A stretch of 13,540 bases of DNA from JAXGYX01 sp964487355 (GTDB taxonomy: Bacteria > Bacillota > Clostridia > Saccharofermentanales > Fastidiosipilaceae): NCBI GenBank assembly GCA_964487355.1, contig CAZAPS010000039.1:1-13540 (forward strand). Reading direction: 5' to 3'. Numbering within the stretch: the stretch's first letter is position 1; every line of letters starts with the position of its first letter. Of this stretch, positions 1 through 7,276 are shown piece after piece. Position numbers and translations under genes: made by a program. The notes under the pieces are model-generated. The model had not been told where the DNA came from, made no database searches, and saw only the letters and a program-made list of their open reading frames with translations.

Positions 1-31
1 CATAATCGAAAATACATATGTTGTTTTTGAG

Positions 32-53
32 TGTTAACTACATTAAATTAACA
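32..53. promoter_or_regulatory. Inverted repeat, possible LysR operator
   Basis: TGTTAA at 32-37 and TTAACA at 48-53 are perfect 6-base arms around a 10-base spacer. LysR-type regulators bind interrupted dyads with a T-N11-A core, often just upstream of their own gene, and this dyad fits that description. It lies upstream of the candidate promoter at 62-90. The AT-rich context weakens the case. The gene on the far left, which might be divergently transcribed, is outside the window. Confidence 0.3.
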
Positions 54-61
54 ATCTAGTT

Positions 62-90
62 TTGCTTGTTTTCTATGTTTTCTTTATAAC
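62..90 (+). promoter_or_regulatory. Candidate promoter of the LysR gene
   Basis: TTGCTT at 62-67 and TATAAC at 85-90 are separated by 17 bases, a reasonable vegetative sigma-factor promoter. A perfect TATAAT at 134-139 lies closer to the gene but has no good -35 at standard distance (TTGAAA at 106-111 is 22 bases away), so it is an alternative. The region is very AT-rich, so chance matches are likely. Confidence 0.35.
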
Positions 91-164
91 ATGCACAACA
101 TTAGTTTGAAAAATACCTTTATATGTGATTATCTATAATGAATTTATTATAGGGAGGCAGTAAT

Positions 165-1079
165 GTGAAAACCGGACATTTGGATAACTTCATCGCCATC
201 GTCGAGTGTGGAACCGTTTCAGAGGCATCGCGAAACCTGCACATCGCTCAACCCGCTCTAAGCACACAACTCAAAGCAATGGAAAAGAAATTGGGTGCGC
301 CTTTGTTTAAGCGCACAAAAAATCGCATGGAATTAACCGCTGCCGGTAGGATTTTTTATGAAAAGGCCAAGGCAATCAAAGTTTTGGAAAACGCCGCATA
401 TAATGAAATCAATGAATGTGTGAAAGGAAGTCGCGGTATTCTGCGAATTGGCCTGACCCATTCACATCCGGACGAATTGATAACCAAAATTTTCTCTAAT
501 TTTCATCGAACATTTCCCAACGCGTCATACGAATTATTTGAATTGCACGCGGAGGAGATGTTGGCCCTCATTCGAGATGGAATCATCGAGATTGGAATTG
601 TCCGTCTACCCGGAACGGTGCCCTCCTACTTAGAAACCTGGTTTACAATTCATGAACAACTCACCGCGACGTATTTGCCCGAAACACAATGGCTGCCACC
701 CGACACTGATGTTATCTCGATCCAAATGTTGGAAAATGTTCCACTGTCCACAACCAAAGGTTTTGTCGGTAGAATCACTTCTCTTTGCGAAAACGTAGGA
801 TTTTCACCAAATTTATTAAGTATCTGCTCCTCACGCGCCTTGGCAAGCATGTGGGCGCATGAAGGTGCCGCGGTGGCGATCTTGTCTGATGAATCAGATG
901 CAATCTACCCCGGTCTGACAACGAAACCTCTACTCGGGACGGGCGCGCAGTCCACGCGCGCGGTCGTTACAAAAAAAGGGGAACAACTTTCAAGTATTGG
1001 AGAGTCTTTTTTAACGTACTGTCAAAATTGGCTCCCGCCGGCCGGAGGAAACCCAGAGTTCTCTCGTCGATCAAAATGA
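165..1079 (+). CDS. LysR-family transcriptional regulator
   Basis: A 304-residue DNA-binding regulator of usual family length. The N-terminal winged helix-turn-helix spans residues 1-60, with the characteristic run A-S-R-N-L-H-I-A-Q-P-A-L-S followed by L-G-A-P-L-F-K-R and L-T-A-A-G. The rest, from about residue 90 (G-I-L-R-I-G-L), is the periplasmic-binding-protein-like effector domain. The start is GTG at 165, seven bases after the ribosome binding site AGGGAGG at 151-157. The nearby ATG at 163 reads straight into a TGA, so it cannot be used. The effector and targets cannot be read from the sequence. LysR proteins usually control a neighbouring gene; candidates are a gene left of the window or the VTC cluster 134 bases downstream. 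I do not recognise a specific subfamily. Confidence 0.93.
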   Translation: MKTGHLDNFIAIVECGTVSEASRNLHIAQPALSTQLKAMEKKLGAPLFKRTKNRMELTAAGRIFYEKAKAIKVLENAAYNEINECVKGSRGILRIGLTHSHPDELITKIFSNFHRTFPNASYELFELHAEEMLALIRDGIIEIGIVRLPGTVPSYLETWFTIHEQLTATYLPETQWLPPDTDVISIQMLENVPLSTTKGFVGRITSLCENVGFSPNLLSICSSRALASMWAHEGAAVAILSDESDAIYPGLTTKPLLGTGAQSTRAVVTKKGEQLSSIGESFLTYCQNWLPPAGGNPEFSRRSK

Positions 1080-1110
1080 CAGGTCTTCCCAATATTAATC
1101 CTTTCATGCT

Positions 1111-1230
1111 TCATTCCTATAGTGTAATATTCATGTGAGCTTTCTATTTCCCAATCTTTGACATTTAAAACACAAAAATGAGATATGGCTCATCTCTCTA
1201 AAGGATAAACCGAATGATTTATAGGAATGA
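1111..1230. repeat. Long-range 11-bp perfect inverted repeat around the VTC start
   Basis: TCATTCCTATA at 1111-1121 is the exact reverse complement of TATAGGAATGA at 1220-1230, which encodes codons 3-6 of the VTC protein. The arms are 98 bases apart and flank both the candidate promoter and the start codon at 1214. The GC at 1108-1109 could also pair with GC at 1231-1232 if one T is bulged out. In transcript reading through from the LysR gene, pairing would occlude the beginning of the VTC reading frame. Confidence 0.5.
1158..1187 (+). promoter_or_regulatory. Candidate promoter of the VTC-DUF4956-CotH cluster
   Basis: A perfect -35 hexamer TTGACA lies at 1158-1163. With an 18-base spacer the -10 is GATATG at 1182-1187, only 3 of 6 matches, but it is preceded by TG at 1179-1180, one base upstream, as in extended -10 promoters. 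It is the only good -35 between the LysR stop and the VTC start. No convincing terminator is seen at 1080-1157. Confidence 0.45.
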
Positions 1231-1906
1231 GCAAAAATTCATTGTCGATGAATTAACGCTCCAATTAATGACAGCCAAACTTGACGCGGTCATGGATTTT
1301 GATCGACATCAGGTAAACGACGCCTACCGTGTCCGCAGTATGTACTTTGATACATACGAAAGGAAATCGTATCGTGAAAACGATGCGGGTGTTGAGGAAC
1401 GTAAAAAATTCCGTATCCGGGTATATGATGATCCCCGGTCGATCATAAAACTGGAAATCAAACATAAACTGAAGAACAAAAACTATAAAGATAGTTGCAC
1501 AATCTCAGAGGAGCAATTGAACGCCATTCTGTCCAACTCTCTTATGTATGACCCCAACCACCCCAAACCACTGCGCATGTTTTACTTGCAAATGAGATTG
1601 AATTTACTCCGGCCAAGCATCGTCGTGGAGTATCAGAGGAGGGCGTATGTACATAAACTCGGAAATGTCCGAGTCACTTTTGATCGAAACATATCATATT
1701 CTTACGCCTTTGAGCAGTTTCTTGATCGACAGATTCCGCTCACTCCTTTGCTGGAAATGAACAAGCATGTTCTGGAAGTCAAATATGATAAACTACTACC
1801 CGAGATAATCGCGCAAGTTATTGAAACAGGGGAGCTACATAGAAGTACCTTCTCTAAATTCTATAATAGTCACCAAAGTTCAGAGGGAGAGGGCTTTCAA
1901 TGGTAG
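1214..1906 (+). CDS. VTC-domain polyphosphate polymerase
   Basis: A 230-residue soluble protein of the VTC family, whose members polymerise the ATP gamma-phosphate into polyphosphate inside a positively charged tunnel. Diagnostic motifs are present in order: K65-F-R67-I-R69-V-Y, the strand L-E81-I-K83-H-K85, E139-Y-Q-R142-R-A-Y, R153-V-T-F-D157, and L-E188-V-K190-Y near the C terminus. These match the tunnel basic residues and metal-binding glutamates described for yeast Vtc4. There is no SPX sensor domain and no membrane segment, as is usual for bacterial homologues. The ribosome binding site AAAGGA at 1200-1205 sits eight bases before the ATG. The stop overlaps the next gene by seven bases, so translation is probably coupled. 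Family assignment is firm; polymerase activity here is inferred. Confidence 0.9.
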   Translation: MIYRNEQKFIVDELTLQLMTAKLDAVMDFDRHQVNDAYRVRSMYFDTYERKSYRENDAGVEERKKFRIRVYDDPRSIIKLEIKHKLKNKNYKDSCTISEEQLNAILSNSLMYDPNHPKPLRMFYLQMRLNLLRPSIVVEYQRRAYVHKLGNVRVTFDRNISYSYAFEQFLDRQIPLTPLLEMNKHVLEVKYDKLLPEIIAQVIETGELHRSTFSKFYNSHQSSEGEGFQW

Positions 1907-2568
1907 ATGAATTAAAAAGCTATTTTAGTTATTTCACACGCACCGCGGGGATGTCATATGACCGAATGGTGTTTGCGCTGGTCTTCGCGACCGTGATGGG
2001 CATGTACATCTTCTTTATTTATAGATTGATTAGTAAAGAGTCCTTCTACTCAAAGAGTTTTAACATCAGCTTGCCGATCATAACCGTTTTAACCGCCACA
2101 ATCGTTGTCGCGATGCAAGCGAACCTGGTGGTGTCGTTGGGCATGGTGGGGGCTCTATCGATTGTCAGATTCAGAACCGCTTTGAAAGATCCAATTGACT
2201 TGGCATTTATCTTCTGGGGTATAACACTTGGTATTGTTTCCGGCACAGAACTATACGGGTTGGCGCTTATCGCGTCAGTTGTCGTGACGGTCGCGTTATT
2301 CGCGCTGGACCGGTTAAATTTAAAAGTGGCTCCGCGTTTACTCATCGTAAATGGAGATGAGATTGAAGTCGAGAGCGCGGTAAACGAGATTCTTAACACG
2401 AAAAAAACAACCTACAAAATAAGATCAAGAAATATCAATCAAGGCCGGATCGATTTGATTTATGAAATCAAAACGGATAAAGAGGAGATGCTGATTCAAG
2501 AAATCGACGCTCTGGAAACGGTTATGAATGTATCCATATTAGACCACGATGGCTCAATCAGATATTAG
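1900..2568 (+). CDS. DUF4956 membrane protein
   Basis: A 222-residue integral membrane protein of the DUF4956 family, which recurs beside VTC polymerases and CotH proteins in Bacillota. Hydrophobic segments lie at about 23-43, 56-74, 101-115 and 118-136. Between the second and third is the conserved family motif G-A-L-S-I-V-R-F-R with D97-P98 (84-98). The last 80 residues form a soluble alpha/beta domain, probably cytoplasmic. The start overlaps the VTC stop by seven bases and has its own purine-rich ribosome binding site, GAGGGAGAGGG at 1883-1893. The function is not established. By analogy with the membrane part of the yeast VTC complex, I infer a channel or anchor for the polymer made by the upstream enzyme. 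Confidence 0.88.
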   Translation: MVDELKSYFSYFTRTAGMSYDRMVFALVFATVMGMYIFFIYRLISKESFYSKSFNISLPIITVLTATIVVAMQANLVVSLGMVGALSIVRFRTALKDPIDLAFIFWGITLGIVSGTELYGLALIASVVVTVALFALDRLNLKVAPRLLIVNGDEIEVESAVNEILNTKKTTYKIRSRNINQGRIDLIYEIKTDKEEMLIQEIDALETVMNVSILDHDGSIRY

Positions 2569-2577
2569 TGTGGTGGC

Positions 2578-5271
2578 ATGAAAATAACAGATACGAAGTT
2601 CAATCTGATCGGCCTGTTGGCGATTATAATGATAGTGGTTTCAATGCCACTATTTTATTCGCCCGGCCGGAAAACAATTGATTTCGAAGACCCTAACCTA
2701 GAACGGGCCGTGAGAAACGCGACCGGCAAATTTGAAGGCGAATTGACGGGGGCCGATGTGGATACGCTGGAGTTCCTTGACGCGAAAAACTTCAACATCA
2801 AGTCTCTTGTGGGCATTGAGCAGCTAATCAATCTTCAGGAGCTGAATCTGGAGAATAATTTTATCGATGATGTTTCTCCACTTAAAAATAACATTCGCTT
2901 AAGAATCCTCAATCTTCAGAATAACGAAATCACCAGTCTGGAAGACGCCCAATTCGAAAATCTGATTTATTTGCATATACGTGATTTAAATCTGCGACAC
3001 AATGTTATGCGAAACGAATCCGGCAACGAGACACGGCTGACGGACATTAATGTTTTAGGGAAAATGTTGTCTTTGAGAAAGTTGGATTTGCGTGACAACC
3101 ATGTGGACGATTTAACACCTCTCGCCAATCTGCGCAGGCTCACCGATCTCGATTTAAGAGAAAACAAGATCACGGATATTGAATCGTTGAGTCTGCTGAC
3201 ACGTTTGGAGAAGTTGAATCTAAGGGCCAACGATATCACTTCAATTGAGCCACTCAGATACCTACACAGGCTGACCGATTTAAACATACATTCCGCTGAT
3301 CAAATAAGCGACATCAGTCCACTTCAGGAACTGCACAATCTTGAAACCCTGATCATGCGCGGCGTCAAGGTGGACAGTGCGGATTTTCTGAAGAACAAAA
3401 CAAAATTAACAAATTTAAACGCACTCAATACCGGTTTGGACAAGCAGGATAAAAGCATAATTGAGGCAATTCTGAAAGAGGGGGCCTTACAAGGTGATGT
3501 CCGCCCGGTCCAATTGCTGAGCACCCTTGAGGCTCCAACAATCAGCAAAGAATCAGGGCTCTATCAGCAAAGTTTCAGCATAACCATTGAATCGGCCGGT
3601 GACACCTACTACACCACGGACGGCAGTGAGCCAAGCGTCGAATCAAATTTGTATGAAGATCCAATTAAGATAAATGATCTTGGTGACAATATCGCGACTG
3701 TGCTGCGGTTCAAGACCATTTTGCCGAACACTCTGACAAGCCCCACTATTTCCAGAACCTATTTTGTAAGTGATAAAATAGATGAACGCTTCACCACCTC
3801 GTTTATATCCATCATGACCGATCCGGACAACCTCTTTGATGATGCAATCGGTATTTATCATAAGAATAACTATGAAAAGAGAGGATCCAAATGGGAGCGT
3901 CCTGTTCAACTTGATTACTTTGAAGAGGATGGAACGTTGGGGTTCAGCCAGTGCTTTGGAGTTCGAGTTCACGGCGGAGCGACGAGAGCCCTGAATCAAA
4001 AATCCTTAAGGCTGAGAGCCGACAATCGTTACGATGAGAACAGTCTGTTGGAGTATGACATCTTCGGCACGAACCAGGACCACTCGTACCGGACACTGAT
4101 CCTGCGCAATGGTGGCAATGACTGGCACCTTACATTATTTGGCGACGCGTTCATGCAGTCACTCGCGGCGGACGTCGGCACGTTTTCCACCCAGGAATCT
4201 AAAGCCAGCGCGGTCTTTATCAATGGCCAGTACCACGGTATTTATTATATCGTCGAGCGGTATGACGATCAGTACTTCAAGAATCATTACGATATCGAAA
4301 AGGAAGAACTCGTTGTGTTAAAAAGCGACCGGGTCTTCGGCATAGGAGAGGCCGAAGACGCCGATGAGTACACCCGGCTAATGGACTACATCGAGGAAAA
4401 TGATATCAGGCAAGACGAACACTACCGGCAAGTCTGTACAATGATGGATATGGATAGTTTCATAGACTACTATGCTTCACAGATTTATTTCGCCAACTAT
4501 GATTGGCCCCATAATAATATCCGGTATTGGCGAAAGACGGAGAATCATGACAGTCGCTTTGGCCATGACGGAAAATGGCGCTGGGCCATGTACGACACCG
4601 ATTTTGGATTCGCGCGATATGAGGAAAATGACGACTATCCTGTCGGCGTGGAGCACAACACAATTTCCTGGATCAACAGAAAAATGGATTTCAGGTTGGA
4701 AAAATATGAATGGCCAACTTTTTTGTTTTATCATCTGATCGATAATGATGACTTCAAAAATGATTTCATCACAAGGTTTTGTGATCTGTTGAATACAAAT
4801 TATCAGTATGACGTCGTGGCCACGTTTATAGATGACGCAGCTGCGGAGATTGAGACTGAAATAGGCCGTCAAGTCGCGCGCTGGGGGGCCATTAAGTCAA
4901 AGAAATATTGGCTCAAAAATGTAAATAAAAAATATAAATTTGCCGAAAAGAGACCGAGTATCATCCTAAAGTATTTTCAAGAGGAATTTGAGCTGGACGA
5001 TTTGATCACGGTGACACTCAGCAATGAATCAAGTGCCGGCCATATCCGCTTAAACAGTATGGATATTGATCAGGCGCTCCCCGGAAACGACACCAAAAAA
5101 GAGTGGAGCGGACAATATTTTGGTGGCCTGCCCATCACGTTGGAAGCGGTGGCGAAAGAAGGTTATGTCTTCTCGCACTGGGAAGGTCTGTCGACTCAAT
5201 CGAGCTCACCGCGAATCGAGCTGTCACCAACGGTGAATTTGAATGTCAGCGCTGTGTTCATACCTGAATAG
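2578..5271 (+). CDS. LRR-containing CotH-type kinase, membrane-anchored
   Basis: An 897-residue surface protein. A hydrophobic segment at about 9-27 without a lipobox is probably a signal anchor. Residues 60-290 hold internalin-like leucine-rich repeats of about 22 residues (L-x-x-L-x-L-x-x-N-x-I/V-x-D-I/L). Residues 317-395 form a chitobiase-like domain with Y-Y-T-T-D-G-S-E-P. Residues 405-800 are the CotH domain, related to protein kinases. Its catalytic-loop-like motif is N-Y-D642-W-P-H-N-N647 and its metal-binding motif is Y-D673-T-D675-F-G-F. K582 in V-V-L-K may contact ATP. Residues 812-897 resemble an InlB B-repeat (G-Y-V-F-S-H-W-E-G). The gene starts nine bases after DUF4956 with only a weak ribosome binding site (GTGTGG at 2568-2573), consistent with coupling. 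B. subtilis CotH phosphorylates spore-coat proteins; this protein is about twice as large and its substrate is unknown. Confidence 0.9.
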   Translation: MKITDTKFNLIGLLAIIMIVVSMPLFYSPGRKTIDFEDPNLERAVRNATGKFEGELTGADVDTLEFLDAKNFNIKSLVGIEQLINLQELNLENNFIDDVSPLKNNIRLRILNLQNNEITSLEDAQFENLIYLHIRDLNLRHNVMRNESGNETRLTDINVLGKMLSLRKLDLRDNHVDDLTPLANLRRLTDLDLRENKITDIESLSLLTRLEKLNLRANDITSIEPLRYLHRLTDLNIHSADQISDISPLQELHNLETLIMRGVKVDSADFLKNKTKLTNLNALNTGLDKQDKSIIEAILKEGALQGDVRPVQLLSTLEAPTISKESGLYQQSFSITIESAGDTYYTTDGSEPSVESNLYEDPIKINDLGDNIATVLRFKTILPNTLTSPTISRTYFVSDKIDERFTTSFISIMTDPDNLFDDAIGIYHKNNYEKRGSKWERPVQLDYFEEDGTLGFSQCFGVRVHGGATRALNQKSLRLRADNRYDENSLLEYDIFGTNQDHSYRTLILRNGGNDWHLTLFGDAFMQSLAADVGTFSTQESKASAVFINGQYHGIYYIVERYDDQYFKNHYDIEKEELVVLKSDRVFGIGEAEDADEYTRLMDYIEENDIRQDEHYRQVCTMMDMDSFIDYYASQIYFANYDWPHNNIRYWRKTENHDSRFGHDGKWRWAMYDTDFGFARYEENDDYPVGVEHNTISWINRKMDFRLEKYEWPTFLFYHLIDNDDFKNDFITRFCDLLNTNYQYDVVATFIDDAAAEIETEIGRQVARWGAIKSKKYWLKNVNKKYKFAEKRPSIILKYFQEEFELDDLITVTLSNESSAGHIRLNSMDIDQALPGNDTKKEWSGQYFGGLPITLEAVAKEGYVFSHWEGLSTQSSSPRIELSPTVNLNVSAVFIPE

Positions 5272-5487
5272 TCAGCCCGAGCCTTTTTCGGACCGCCCAC
5301 ATCGAGACGCGTGTCGGTTGACGGGCGCACGAGAATTTAATAGTCTAATCATATAACATACTGTCCACCGGTCATAAACTCAAGACGGGGGCAGTCCCAC
5401 TTCAGAGGTCTTTGAGTAAGGCGTTCCGAATGATACCTACAAGCGTTTTTTGTTAAAAAAACAAACACAATGAGAGGAGTTATTGTT
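5272..5487 (+). other. Gap before the bacterioferritin gene, with a leader hairpin
   Basis: No gene is seen in these 216 bases. A stem of nine pairs forms between ACTCAAGAC at 5378-5386 and GTCTTTGAGT at 5408-5417, with one bulged T. Inside it GGG and CCC (5387-5389 and 5396-5398) could form a second short stem. A weak A/T hairpin, GTTTTTT at 5445-5451 with AAAAAAC at 5456-5462, precedes the ribosome binding site. A possible -10 (TATAAC at 5352-5357) lacks a good -35. I see no clear Fur or PerR box and no strong terminator for the CotH gene. Confidence 0.4.
5473..5479 (+). promoter_or_regulatory. Ribosome binding site deciding the bacterioferritin start
   Basis: AGAGGAG lies eight bases before ATG at 5488. 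An in-frame ATG at 5470 overlaps the site itself and has nothing suitable upstream, so 5488 is the start. The resulting residue numbering matches E. coli bacterioferritin exactly at all metal ligands. Confidence 0.85.
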
Positions 5488-5955
5488 ATGAAGGGCGATC
5501 CCAAACTACTTGAAACTTTGAATCAATTGCTTGCCGATGAGCTGACCGCGATCAACCAGTACATTGTCCATGCGGAAATGTGCGAGGATTGGGGTTATGG
5601 AAAACTACATCACGCTTTCGAAAAGCGGGCTATCGAGGAAATGAAGCATGCCGAAAAACTGATTGGCAGAATTCTCTTTCTTGGGGGCACGCCGATTGTG
5701 TCCAATCTAAACCGTATCCATATCGGTGACGAAGTCCCCTCTCAGGTTGAAAATGACCGTGCCGCCGAGGAGGATGCGATCAAGGCCTACAATGACGCCA
5801 TCGCCTTGGCCGGCGAATTGCGCGATTACGCCACCCGAGATGTTCTCCTGCAAATTCTTAACGACGAGGATCGTCATTTGGATGAGATCGAGGAGTTACA
5901 AGATCAAATCAATCAAATGACACTGCCCATTTTCTTGACGACTCAAGTGGGTTAG
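5488..5955 (+). CDS. bfr: Bacterioferritin
   Basis: A 155-residue four-helix-bundle iron-storage subunit. Family members form 24-subunit shells that oxidise Fe(II) and store the mineral in the cytoplasm. All di-iron ferroxidase ligands are present at canonical positions: E18, E51, H54, E94, E127 and H130. M52, the axial haem ligand shared between two subunits, is also kept, so this is a true haem-binding bacterioferritin rather than a ferritin or Dps. Helix A begins L-L-A-D-E-L-T-A-I-N-Q-Y and helix D contains L-N-D-E-D-R-H. Only the last 12 residues differ from the typical tail. It appears to be a single-gene unit: an untranslated leader precedes it, and hairpins with a terminator-like element follow. 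No bacterioferritin-associated ferredoxin gene is visible nearby. Confidence 0.95.
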   Translation: MKGDPKLLETLNQLLADELTAINQYIVHAEMCEDWGYGKLHHAFEKRAIEEMKHAEKLIGRILFLGGTPIVSNLNRIHIGDEVPSQVENDRAAEEDAIKAYNDAIALAGELRDYATRDVLLQILNDEDRHLDEIEELQDQINQMTLPIFLTTQVG

Positions 5956-5977
5956 ACTGATCCGCGGCACCTGTGAA

Positions 5978-6039
5978 CCGGCAGAGACAGTTTTTCTGCC
6001 CGGATCGCAAGGCCGATTCGTCTGGAATCGTCCGCGATC
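5978..6039 (+). other. Two adjacent RNA-type stem-loops after bfr
   Basis: The first pairs CCGGCAGA (5978-5985) with TCTGCCCGG (5995-6003), eight pairs with one bulged C. The second is two-tiered: outer arms GATCGC (6003-6008) and GCGATC (6034-6039), inner arms CGATTC (6014-6019) and GAATCG (6025-6030) around a five-base loop. Neither is followed by a T-run, so neither is a terminator by itself on this strand. A second GCGATC at 6077-6082 could compete for the outer arm. Confidence 0.5.
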
Positions 6040-6041
6040 AA

Positions 6042-6103
6042 ATGCGGCATAGATGGACGCTTGCTCTTTTCCGCGGGCGATCATCTATGCCGCTCATGTT
6101 TTT
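6042..6103 (+). terminator. Likely rho-independent terminator of bfr
   Basis: GCGGCATAGATG at 6044-6055 and CATCTATGCCGC at 6082-6093 are perfect 12-base arms. The 26-base loop can form three more pairs (CGC 6058-6060 with GCG 6077-6079). If two bases (6093-6094) are bulged, ATG at 6042-6044 pairs with CAT at 6095-6097, which brings the stem up to GTTTTTA at 6098-6104. The loop is longer than in most terminators. Confidence 0.6.
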
Positions 6104-6173
6104 ATCCTCTTACCGCCATATCTTCAGCGATTTTTTATAACAAAATCCTTCATTAAAATCGGAGTGGATGTCG

Positions 6174-7265
6174 ATGAAAAATATAGTTGATTATGTCATG
6201 GAGCGCGACCTTTCTTTTGAACGTCAGGATTTTGGTCCGGTGGACAGTCTGGTGCTGTCTCAATTGGCGTATTTAAAGTTTGATGAGATCGTGCCCGGTC
6301 CGGAGAACGATCTGCCACCGGTTTCGATCAACGAAATCGCCGCCGCGGGGAATGATTCTTTGTTTCAAAATGTGCGCGAAAGCAAACGCAATCAACAGCT
6401 GCTCTCTGCGCTGACCGGTAGCCCCCGATTCCAAGATATCAGGCTGGATTCCTACACAAGCCAATTTGATGACAAAGTGGAAAAACAGTTTTCCGCCGTC
6501 ACCATCTTATTGCCTGATGGATCGGCTTACATCGCTTTTCGCGGAACAGATTCGACTCTCGTTGGCTGGAAAGAGGATTTCAACATGGCCTTCACGTGTC
6601 CGGTTCCCTCACAGCGATCCGGTGTTGATTATTTAAACGTCATCGCCAACAAAGTGTCCGGCAAGTTGAGAGTGGGCGGACATTCCAAAGGAGGAAACAT
6701 CGCAATTTATGCCGCGACTTATTGCAACGAATCTGTTCAAAAGAGAATTGAACAAGTCTTCAGTCACGATGGTCCCGGATTTCGAGATGAGGTTTTTAAT
6801 AGCGAGGCGTATCAGACTGTGAAAGAACGGATTCATAAAACCCTGCCGCAGTCATCCATGATCGGAATGTTGTTACAAGACCTGGATCAATACTCTGTGG
6901 TGAAAAGCGATCGTTTCTGGTTGATGCAGCATGACCCTTTCTCGTGGCAGATCGCCGGCGATGACTTTCAATATAGTTCGTCAATCTCGAAGGGCGCGGA
7001 CTATATGGATAAGGCGTTGAATCAGTGGCTCAATTCATTGGATGACCAAAAGCGCGAATTATTTGTCAATGCCCTTTTCCAAATCCTTGAGGCGACAGAG
7101 GCCTCAACCGTTCATGACCTGATCGGAGACTGGCCCAAAAAAGCCGTCGCCGCGCTGAGCGCGATTAAGGAAATGGATGACGACACACGAATGTTTTTGT
7201 CCCGGACGATTCAGTCACTCTTTGTGCTAACCATAAAGAACATCCGGGAAAGCAGTCCGATATAA
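6174..7265 (+). CDS. DUF2974 (Mbeg1-like) alpha/beta-hydrolase-fold protein
   Basis: A 363-residue protein of the DUF2974/Mbeg1-like family, which is lipase-related. The nucleophile elbow G-G-H170-S171-K-G-G is clear, followed by the helix N-I-A-I-Y-A-A. Upstream, A-Y-I-A-F-R-G-T-D-S-T resembles the oxyanion-hole strand of class 3 lipases (F-R-G-T), with W-K-E-D-F-N-M next. The F-S-H-D-G-P-G-F segment shortly after the nucleophile is typical of this family. No signal peptide is visible, so it is probably cytoplasmic. ATG at 6174 is preferred because GGAG at 6161-6164 lies nine bases upstream; the ATG at 6168 would leave only three. The substrate is unknown and no partner gene is evident. A lipase or esterase role is an inference. 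Confidence 0.85.
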   Translation: MKNIVDYVMERDLSFERQDFGPVDSLVLSQLAYLKFDEIVPGPENDLPPVSINEIAAAGNDSLFQNVRESKRNQQLLSALTGSPRFQDIRLDSYTSQFDDKVEKQFSAVTILLPDGSAYIAFRGTDSTLVGWKEDFNMAFTCPVPSQRSGVDYLNVIANKVSGKLRVGGHSKGGNIAIYAATYCNESVQKRIEQVFSHDGPGFRDEVFNSEAYQTVKERIHKTLPQSSMIGMLLQDLDQYSVVKSDRFWLMQHDPFSWQIAGDDFQYSSSISKGADYMDKALNQWLNSLDDQKRELFVNALFQILEATEASTVHDLIGDWPKKAVAALSAIKEMDDDTRMFLSRTIQSLFVLTIKNIRESSPI

Positions 7266-7276
7266 TAAGATGAATG

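Noticed and set aside
2800..3450. Repetitive DNA in the CotH gene considered as a CRISPR or tandem DNA repeat
   Set aside because: The periodicity is at protein level (leucine-rich repeats); the bases diverge between repeats and there are no spacers.
4477..4872. Minus-strand frame of 131 codons within the CotH gene
   Set aside because: It overlaps the catalytic part of the CotH domain and shows no recognisable motif.
5470..5487. Upstream ATG extending bacterioferritin by six residues
   Set aside because: It overlaps the ribosome binding site of the ATG at 5488 and shifts the canonical ligand numbering.
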